Positions 42,321-47,164 of a stretch of DNA of 47,164 nt are shown piece after piece (within the stretch, counting starts at the first letter, position 1; every line of letters begins with the position of its first letter). The stretch is from Candidatus Woesearchaeota archaeon (lineage in GTDB: Archaea > Nanobdellota > Nanobdellia > Woesearchaeales > JAIPIC01). The position numbers and the translations under genes are program-made. Under the pieces are notes generated by a model. The model saw nothing but the letters and a program-made list of their open reading frames with translations, had not been told where the DNA came from and searched no databases. The stretch covers positions 1 through 47,164 of the forward strand of contig JAIPIC010000007.1 of NCBI GenBank assembly GCA_021734865.1. Reading direction: 5' to 3'.

Positions 42321-42444
42321 GATTTTCTGGGGTTCTGTAATTTATAATACGGACAGCCTCCGCTCAATGAGGGAGGATTTTTGTGAGGGCTCACTCACTT
42401 CACGAGGAGAATTTTTCGAGGAAAATCGGACTTCTCTTAATCGC
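42321..42444. repeat. Right arm of long inverted repeat around RelE pair
   Basis: GATTTTCTGGGGTTCT (42321-42336), GGACAGCCTCCGC (42351-42363), GGAGGATTTTTG (42372-42383), GAGAATTTTTC (42407-42417), GAAAATCG (42421-42428) and CTCTTAATCGC (42434-42444) mirror the left arm block for block. The next ~20 bp (GATGTTAAATACAATAA) match the right end of copy A at 394-410. Confidence 0.8.
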
Positions 42445-42487
42445 GATGTTAAATACAATAAAATTTCCATTTCTTTTTTTTAGTTTT

Positions 42488-42576
42488 GGGGAGTTCCGGT
42501 GCTACGCACATATTCACTCACTTCGTTCGATATTTTATTAGTAGAAGGGGGAGTTCTTTAATTTAAGGGGGAGTTC
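42488..42576 (+). repeat. GGGGAGTTC direct repeats in gene-free stretch
   Basis: The gene-free stretch 42254-42698 holds the right repeat arm and then GGGGAGTTC three times (42488-42496, 42548-42556, 42568-42576), plus ACTCACTTCGTTCG (about 42517-42530) and a small hairpin CAAC-TTC-GTTG (about 42603-42613). No ORF of interest or promoter for a rightward gene was seen. Confidence 0.45.
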
Positions 42577-42662
42577 CTAGTCCTAACGGACATCTACACT
42601 CGCAACTTCGTTGCTCGAAAATTTATATTAAAAAAAAGAAGGGGGCGAGAAAAAATGATACT

Positions 42663-42682
42663 CCTCAGACAAATGTCTGAGG
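42663..42682. repeat. Right-end hairpin of the IS200-like element
   Basis: A perfect 9-bp stem with an AA loop, 16 bp after the tnpA stop. It may double as the transcription terminator. Confidence 0.6.
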
Positions 42683-42698
42683 TATCCTATAAGATACT

Positions 42699-43115
42699 CT
42701 ACGTTTCAGCAAAACTCCATTCTCCTTGGCTTTGGGCAATATAATTTTGGATTGTCTCAAATTTTACATTACCAACACTTCGATAAAACTTACCTTCGCT
42801 CCAAATCATAGGTATTTTTGTTAAAAACTTAAACCTACGTCTAAGAATTCTAGAACTTACCCCTTTAAACAATTGAAGTGCTTTACTTACTGAAATACTA
42901 GGAGGAAGTTCAACAAAAAGATGGATATGATCTGGCATTATCTGTAACTCGTAGATTTCCATAATGTACTGACAAGCAACTAGATTAATAGCGCCCCTAC
43001 AAACCTTATTAACAACTTCAAAACGTAAGAATTTACTAGAATATTTTGGTTTCCAAACCAAGTGAAAAGCATTCTGACCGACAGAGTGCGATCTATGTCT
43101 TAATTTATTTTTCAT
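42699..43115 (-). CDS. tnpA: IS200/IS605-family Y1 transposase
   Basis: The 138-residue protein begins with RHRSHSVGQNAFHLVWKPKY (the conserved H-x-V-W-x-P-K-Y of IS200 TnpA), has the HUH motif in MPDHIHLFVELP (His-hydrophobic-His at about 64-66) and ends with IQNYIAQSQGE, holding the catalytic tyrosine (about 124) and Gln. It moves single-stranded DNA ends through a 5'-phosphotyrosine bond as a dimer. The length of ~140 is normal, so the gene looks complete. ATG 43115 is used because GAGGTG lies 7 nt upstream. Confidence 0.92.
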   Translation of the reverse strand: MKNKLRHRSHSVGQNAFHLVWKPKYSSKFLRFEVVNKVCRGAINLVACQYIMEIYELQIMPDHIHLFVELPPSISVSKALQLFKGVSSRILRRRFKFLTKIPMIWSEGKFYRSVGNVKFETIQNYIAQSQGEWSFAET

Positions 43116-43357
43116 GAAAAAACACCTCAAATTATTTATAGCTAAAGCTAAATAGAATTATTTGCTAGAAGCTAGATCATACCTGCTCGCCGGGTAGGCT
43201 CAAAGGTCTAACGCTATACGAATAGTGTCCAAGACCCACAAAAAGGTTTTGGTCTGCTTCGAAGCTTTATTTTATTAGCTTAGTAAGTAATCTAGAAACA
43301 GGATGATAAAAGCTTACGCTTTTATGAGGCTCCTTTTAGTCGCCGTCCAGTTCATCT
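43116..43357 (-). other. Structured 240-bp leader of the IS200-like element
   Basis: No ORF is convincing here. Visible structure: ATAAAAGC-TTAC-GCTTTTAT (43306-43325) is a perfect 8-bp hairpin, and GGTCT/AGACC segments (about 43205-43255) can pair. In bacterial IS200, the long 5' leader of tnpA folds to limit translation and is the target of an antisense RNA; a similar control is plausible here. Confidence 0.4.
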
Positions 43358-43419
43358 CCACACTAAAGTGTGGAAAGGTATTCTCAGAACTTTGCAATAA
43401 TTTGAACTTCTTAATTATA

Positions 43420-43896
43420 TCATTCTTGATTCAAATAAGCATTGCAGTGTTTAAAGAATATTTTTGCATTTTTTAATGATTCATTTGCTGGTTCAATATT
43501 TGCCTGTGAGATTGTGTTGTATGTAAAATCTCCTCTCTTTTTCTTTTCTGATTTAAATATCTGCAAGAGACTTTCTGCTTTTACAATCATTTTCTTATAA
43601 ATCATAAACAATTTTGTATCTAATACTCCTGTATCAATAAACTCTTTTTTAAAAGCATCTAATGTTTTTCTATGAGCTTCTGGAGCTTTAGTGTCAATGT
43701 TTTTTATTAAGAGCATTGCTTTTGCACAATAGAATATAGAATAATAGCAATGACTTATAACTCCACTGTAAAATGTTTCATCTTCTGGAATGTCAAATTC
43801 ATTAAGTAGTTTCTTACCTGATGATTCTAAGAGCAATATTCCCATATTCATCTCAGTTCTTGCTCGTTTTAAGTATAATTCAACCTTTGAATCCAT
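43420..43896 (-). CDS. HEPN-domain toxin of MNT-HEPN pair
   Basis: The 158-residue helical protein matches the PF05168-type HEPN layout: VELYLKRARTEMNMGILLL, then YSGVISHCYYSIFYCAKAML (the Y-Y-x-x-F/I-Y-x-A-K-A-x-L block), then KAPEAHRKTLDAFKKEFI, and KKKRGDFTYNTISQAN near residue 121, where R-x4-Y stands for the R-x(4-6)-H/Y motif. In MNT-HEPN systems the nucleotidyltransferase modifies this tyrosine and silences the RNase. The start lies within the end of the MNT gene (17-bp overlap), so the pair is coupled. The histidine of the classical motif is missing; RNase activity is thus uncertain. Confidence 0.78.
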   Translation of the reverse strand: MDSKVELYLKRARTEMNMGILLLESSGKKLLNEFDIPEDETFYSGVISHCYYSIFYCAKAMLLIKNIDTKAPEAHRKTLDAFKKEFIDTGVLDTKLFMIYKKMIVKAESLLQIFKSEKKKRGDFTYNTISQANIEPANESLKNAKIFFKHCNAYLNQE

Positions 43897-44533
43897 TTTG
43901 AAGACCTCTCAATAGTATTTTATAATATGAACTTATTCCATTAAAGATTATATGATTTTTGGCACATTCTTTTCCATAATTAAATTCTTTATTTATCAGC
44001 ATCTGGTAAAATTCTTCTTCAGTAAATACGAATCCGTGAACTTCAGGTATTGTCAATTCTCCCTCTTTTAAAGCTATTTCAAAAGGTTTTTTATTTGTTT
44101 CAGGAATTATTATTGCAATATCTAAATCTGAATCTTTTGTTTGCTTGTTTTTTGCATAACTTCCAGTTATTAAGAGAGTGTAAAATGAAGTTTTGATTTT
44201 GTTCTCTATCTGTTGTATTACTTTATAAGGGATTTGCTTGTTTTTTTGCTTTAAAACAGTTTCTGCTAAGATAAAATGATCCAATTCTTTAGTATTTTCA
44301 TTAATCTTGTATATGTTTGTATTTCCTCGTTTTTCTTTTTTTAAGATTGTTTTTGAGAATTTTTCTAAGGATTCATAAACATAATGATGAGATTTATTTT
44401 TTGTTGCTGTTTTTATCTCTGTTAAAGTAAAATCTTTCCATGGCTCTTTGATGAAGGGTATGAGTAATTCTATCTCTTTCTTTAATTGTCCACTTTTGTG
44501 GATAGAACTATCTACTTTATTGGTTTTTGTCAT
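43880..44533 (-). CDS. MNT nucleotidyltransferase with winged-helix domain
   Basis: The 217-residue protein has an N-terminal winged helix (about 35-85, FTLTEIKTATKNKSHHYVYE, then GNTNIYKINEN) and a minimal nucleotidyltransferase: LLITGSYAKNKQTKDSDLDI (GS-x-A-x(n)-D-S-D-L-D, about 119-138), then a third acidic residue in the ELTIPEVHGFVFTEEEF part. It would AMPylate or oligoadenylate the HEPN partner. The fused HTH suggests it also regulates the operon. It overlaps the DUF2075 gene by 17 bp upstream and HEPN by 17 bp downstream, a tighter and larger arrangement than a simple two-gene MNT-HEPN module. Confidence 0.82.
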   Translation of the reverse strand: MTKTNKVDSSIHKSGQLKKEIELLIPFIKEPWKDFTLTEIKTATKNKSHHYVYESLEKFSKTILKKEKRGNTNIYKINENTKELDHFILAETVLKQKNKQIPYKVIQQIENKIKTSFYTLLITGSYAKNKQTKDSDLDIAIIIPETNKKPFEIALKEGELTIPEVHGFVFTEEEFYQMLINKEFNYGKECAKNHIIFNGISSYYKILLRGLQNGFKG

Positions 44534-46403
44534 TTTGTTGATTAATCTTTTTTTTTAGATATTCTGCAAGATTCTTATCACAACAATAAACATAACAGCC
44601 TTTTTGACCTCTAGTCATAAGAGTTCTATAAGTATTCTTAATTATCTCTTCTGCAAATTTTTTAGCTTTTTCAGGATCTTTTTTAAACATCCCTTTAATT
44701 CCAAACAAAGACTTATCCGTTATTGCTCTTTTTGTAAAATCTGTGATTATACCTTCTTCATATCTTAAATCGTTTCCTACGATAACTCCAACATAATCAA
44801 ATTCTAATCCTTGTGACGTATGAATACATCCAATCTCATTTACTGATTCACTGTCAATTGCCCAAGTAGAAGTATTTCCTAAGTTCCAACTCATTGAAAA
44901 GTCAAACTCTTTAATGTTAATATCATGTATGTGTGTTTTATTTCTTCCATCCTTATTCCAATTCCAACAATATCCTGCTAAAAGCCTAGCTTTATTACTT
45001 AAAGAATTTTTTTCTAAAACTAATCTTTTCAATTCATTTGGATTATCTATAACCCTAAAATCATATTCTTTATCAAAACCATCATAATTTGCAGTTCTTC
45101 TTATTTCTAAAACATCATCTAACCAAGCAAGATAACCATCTGAACCATTGCATCTAAATTGAGATTCTAGATTTAATATTTTGAATTCTGCACCCTGTTC
45201 TTCTGAAAATTTTATGATTGTATCTTTTCTTCCAATATCATAAATGTCCACTCTTTGACTTTCGTCAATAAAGAAGACACTGAATTTAGATGAGCGAATA
45301 ATCTCTTTTATTTGGTTTTCACCTTTGTTTTTAAAAAGACCTGATTTTTCATTTAATCTGTGTGCTTCATCAACAATAAGTGCGTCAAACAAGTTAGGTT
45401 TGCAATCGTGAAATATTCCTGAACCCTTAAACAAATTATCAATATGAGATTTTGTAACACTACCTTTTAATTTGGCAGAGTAAACATTTCTAGGTGCAGA
45501 ATTTTTTGAAATATAATGAGTTACACAATTTTTAGAAGTTAAATGAACGAGTAAATTAATAGCTAAAACAGATTTTCCAGTTCCAGGACCCCCCTCAACT
45601 ATTATTACTCTTTTCTTTTTATCTTTATATGATTGTACTGCCATTTTTGTGGCTTCTTCATATACAACTTTTTGATCATCAATCAAAGTAAATTCTCTAT
45701 TACCTTTAATCAGATTTTTAAGAGAATCTTGAAGAGATTTAGAGGGTTTTAATCGACCTTTATCAATTTTATATAATGCTTCACGATTATCTCCTATTTT
45801 TATGAATTTTTTAATAAAATCTCTTAGAATCATAGCATCTCCTTTAGTATAAACAGGAGCTTGCTTAATGTAGAATTTATAGACATCATCTTCAATTTCA
45901 GGGTAAGTAGTCTTATTCAGATTGTGTAAATAAGCACAAGGATGAATTCCTATTGATTCGTTTTGTACAGTCTCATTAAAGTCTTTAATAAGATTATAAT
46001 AAGACCATGCTTGATATGAAGGGTGAGTTGTTTCATGAAAACCTCTTCCCAAGGGTGTTTTGATTATCCCATCTTTATCACTAACAAGTTCAACTTCAGA
46101 CCATTGTTTAAGTTCAATTATGATAACTGAAGATTTTCCTTCATCAGACTTTCCTGAAATCATAAAATCAACACGTTTACTTGTGGAAGGAATTCTAAAC
46201 TCAATTGCAATACCTGCTTCATCAGGAATTTCTTTAGTTTCAAGAACAAGATACATATCTTTCATAGAGTTTGTCCAAGAAGCAATTTCTTTTTTTGTGG
46301 TTCTACCTACTTTTTCTTGGTAAGACTCGTAAATTTCTTCATCAATAGTTCCATTTACAACTGAATTCAAAAACAATTCTTTTGTTCCTTCATAAACTAA
46401 CAT
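44517..46403 (-). CDS. PD-(D/E)XK nuclease fused to DUF2075 helicase
   Basis: The 628-residue protein begins with a nuclease-like domain: SKRVDFMISGKSDEGKS (Asp at about 76) then SVIIIELKQWSEVE (E-x-K at about 95-97). The second part is a superfamily 1-like DUF2075 ATPase: RVIIVEGGPGTGKSVLAINL (Walker A, about 265-280), DALIVDEAHRLNEKSG (Walker B), VFFIDESQRVDIYD, LESQFRC, CIHTSQGLEFDYVGVIVG and LMTRGQKGCYVYC (motif VI-like). DUF2075 proteins are often found beside a MazG-like pyrophosphohydrolase, as here (1 bp apart). A DNA-unwinding nuclease in antiphage defence is likely; activity is inferred from motifs. Confidence 0.82.
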   Translation of the reverse strand: MLVYEGTKELFLNSVVNGTIDEEIYESYQEKVGRTTKKEIASWTNSMKDMYLVLETKEIPDEAGIAIEFRIPSTSKRVDFMISGKSDEGKSSVIIIELKQWSEVELVSDKDGIIKTPLGRGFHETTHPSYQAWSYYNLIKDFNETVQNESIGIHPCAYLHNLNKTTYPEIEDDVYKFYIKQAPVYTKGDAMILRDFIKKFIKIGDNREALYKIDKGRLKPSKSLQDSLKNLIKGNREFTLIDDQKVVYEEATKMAVQSYKDKKKRVIIVEGGPGTGKSVLAINLLVHLTSKNCVTHYISKNSAPRNVYSAKLKGSVTKSHIDNLFKGSGIFHDCKPNLFDALIVDEAHRLNEKSGLFKNKGENQIKEIIRSSKFSVFFIDESQRVDIYDIGRKDTIIKFSEEQGAEFKILNLESQFRCNGSDGYLAWLDDVLEIRRTANYDGFDKEYDFRVIDNPNELKRLVLEKNSLSNKARLLAGYCWNWNKDGRNKTHIHDINIKEFDFSMSWNLGNTSTWAIDSESVNEIGCIHTSQGLEFDYVGVIVGNDLRYEEGIITDFTKRAITDKSLFGIKGMFKKDPEKAKKFAEEIIKNTYRTLMTRGQKGCYVYCCDKNLAEYLKKKINQQNDKNQ

Positions 46404-46404
46404 A

Positions 46405-46770
46405 TTAATACTCCGAATATTTTTTATTGCATCCTTTCACCTTATCAACAGGATACTTTTCATTATTTTTTATCATTTTTTTATCTAGTTCTGTAGTCAA
46501 ATCTATATTATATATTTGAGCTAATCTTATTAAGAAATAAAGAACATCAGCCATCTCTTCAGTTAATTCCTGTTTTTTATTCGTATTCTCAAACATTTCA
46601 TTCACTTGTTTTTCAGATTTAAACCTAAAATGTTCTAACAATTCAGAAGCTTCCGTAACTATTCCTATAGCTAATTCTTTTGCATTATGAAATTGATCCC
46701 AATCTCTCTCCTCGCAAAAAGTTCTTACTTTTTCTTTGAGATGACTTATTGTCTTTTCATTATCACTCAT
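46405..46770 (-). CDS. MazG-like nucleotide pyrophosphohydrolase
   Basis: The 121-residue protein has the all-alpha NTP pyrophosphohydrolase motifs: ELAIGIVTEASELLEHF (E-x-x-E of helix two) and ELTEEMADVLYFLIRLA (E-E-x-x-D of helix three), then KYPVDKVKG near the C-terminus, as in MazG/dCTPase (RS21-C6) proteins. It would cleave a (d)NTP to the monophosphate and PPi. ATG 46770 overlaps the RHH stop as ATGA and is preceded by GGGGCGAGA. Nucleotide depletion is a known defence strategy, and this enzyme sits directly before the nuclease-helicase gene. Confidence 0.85.
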   Translation of the reverse strand: MSDNEKTISHLKEKVRTFCEERDWDQFHNAKELAIGIVTEASELLEHFRFKSEKQVNEMFENTNKKQELTEEMADVLYFLIRLAQIYNIDLTTELDKKMIKNNEKYPVDKVKGCNKKYSEY

Positions 46771-46967
46771 TTTCTCGCCCCTCTTTTTCTTAATTCTTCT
46801 TCCATACACTTTTCAAATTGACGAGATACTATCCAACCTTCTTGCTTACAAATCTCTCTATATTTATCATAAAGTTTAGAATTTACTTTTAATGTGATAT
46901 TTTTTGATTGTTCAGAAAATCTACCTTTGTGAACACCAGAAAAATTATTTGATTTTTCTCGTTCCAT
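46767..46967 (-). CDS. RHH-type regulator heading the MazG-DUF2075 operon
   Basis: The 66-residue protein has SKNITLKVNSKLYDKYREIC, a strand then helix, followed by GWIVSRQFEKCMEEELRK, consistent with a ribbon-helix-helix fold, with a basic N-terminal tail. It is the first gene of a five-gene leftward operon. It probably represses its own promoter, where ATTGCACA next to TTATAAATAT is repeated in the divergent region 46990-47065. Confidence 0.65.
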   Translation of the reverse strand: MEREKSNNFSGVHKGRFSEQSKNITLKVNSKLYDKYREICKQEGWIVSRQFEKCMEEELRKRGARK

Positions 46968-46989
46968 TTAACCCACCTAAATATAAATA

Positions 46990-47065
46990 ATTGCACATAC
47001 TTATAAATATTGCTGTTTTTGTGTTTTCTTGTTCTAAACCGTAATTATTGCACAGTTATAAATAT
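46990..47065. promoter_or_regulatory. Divergent promoters with repeated ATTGCACA-TATA box
   Basis: ATTGCACA followed by TTATAAATAT occurs at 46990-47010 (gap TAC) and at 47047-47065 (gap G). The TATA box in each is nearly symmetric; the first could serve the leftward RHH operon and the second the rightward gene at 47108. A shared 8-bp flank in both suggests one regulator acts on both promoters. Confidence 0.55.
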
Positions 47066-47107
47066 CTGTAAGTAGTATGTTATCTTATTTCTTGGTTGGA
47101 GGTAAAC

Positions 47108-47164
47108 ATGCAACCAAGAAGATACACTAAATGGACCCCTCGACTTCGTCGATGGATCATCAAA
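47108..47164 (+). CDS. Unknown protein, N-terminal fragment
   Basis: ATG 47108 follows GGAGGT (47098-47103) at 4 nt, an ideal ribosome site, and a TATA box (TTATAAATAT) lies about 50 bp upstream. Nineteen codons are seen (MQPRRYTKWTPRLRRWIIK), basic and rich in Arg and Trp. The frame runs off the window. The start of a DNA-binding protein is possible, but too little is visible to call. Confidence 0.5.
   Translation, partial: MQPRRYTKWTPRLRRWIIK

Larger units (their letters stand above)
42655..43390 (-). mobile_element. IS200-like insertion sequence (single tnpA)
   Basis: The element contains one Y1 transposase gene and no TnpB. A perfect hairpin CCTCAGACA-AA-TGTCTGAGG (42663-42682) follows the gene and another, CCACACT-AA-AGTGTGG (43358-43373), lies at the far left end (transcription sense); both have an AA loop and are followed by GGTATCCT or GGTATTCT. 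These fit the subterminal hairpins that TnpA recognises at the two ends. Exact boundaries cannot be set because IS200 elements make no target duplication. Confidence 0.6.

Noticed and set aside
1-47164. CRISPR array
   Set aside because: No series of regularly spaced identical repeats of 25-40 bp was found; the repeats seen are two to three copies only.

Overview
The window looks like a stretch of an AT-rich, anaerobic archaeal genome. It encodes a TFIIB-type transcription factor, an Hjc-type Holliday junction resolvase, a HTH_10/Bat-like regulator and a CARDB/COG1361 cell-surface protein. Its promoters are archaeal in style (TATA boxes such as TTTATATA, usually close to the start codon). The small two-gene pilin/PrgI-VirB4 transfer module and the many tiny ribbon-helix-helix proteins suggest a DPANN-type lineage such as Woesearchaeota or Pacearchaeota. 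That placement is inference; no rRNA or tRNA gene is visible.

Layout. (1) 1-3.2 kb: the tail of a transposon-encoded DUF2080 protein, a repeat element, then a mobile-element core: ParB-like HTH, tyrosine integrase, Hjc resolvase and a protein of three tandem winged helices. (2) 3.2-25.9 kb: a 22-kb defence block bracketed by two copies of a ~70-bp leader repeat. It starts with a HEPN-like protein, an orphan adenine methyltransferase and a leftward operon of a TGT-like barrel protein, a TIR-like protein with a broken start, a RipA-like membrane protein and a small membrane protein. A tightly packed rightward run of ten genes follows: CARF-HTH regulator, RecB/Cas4-like nuclease, SNF2 helicase, 1531-residue GHKL ATPase with a terminal HNH-like zinc domain, PIN nuclease, HsdM, Shedu-type nuclease, HsdS, HsdR and a YgjP-type metallohydrolase. 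(3) 25.9-35.1 kb: a conjugation-like module (zinc-ribbon protein, VirB2-like pilin, VirB6-like membrane protein, PrgI-VirB4 ATPase with an added nuclease-like tail), interrupted by an opposing DUF4238/membrane pair and followed by a TFB. (4) 35.1-40.8 kb: a leftward operon with a MacB/FtsX-type exporter, a HTH regulator, a small membrane protein, a ferredoxin and hybrid cluster protein (nitrosative stress), with a 10-bp inverted repeat around its TATA box. (5) 40.9-47.2 kb: ribbon-helix-helix genes, a RelE-like toxin-antitoxin pair inside long inverted repeats, an IS200-like element, and a leftward operon of RHH, MazG-like, nuclease-DUF2075 helicase, MNT nucleotidyltransferase and HEPN.

The best candidates for something undescribed are the CARF-led helicase/GHKL-ATPase/PIN module joined to a type I system that carries a Shedu nuclease, the TGT-TIR-RipA operon whose TIR reading frame is off by one base in a poly-A tract, the MazG-DUF2075-MNT-HEPN operon, and the leader repeats that sit at the insertion points of the cargo.
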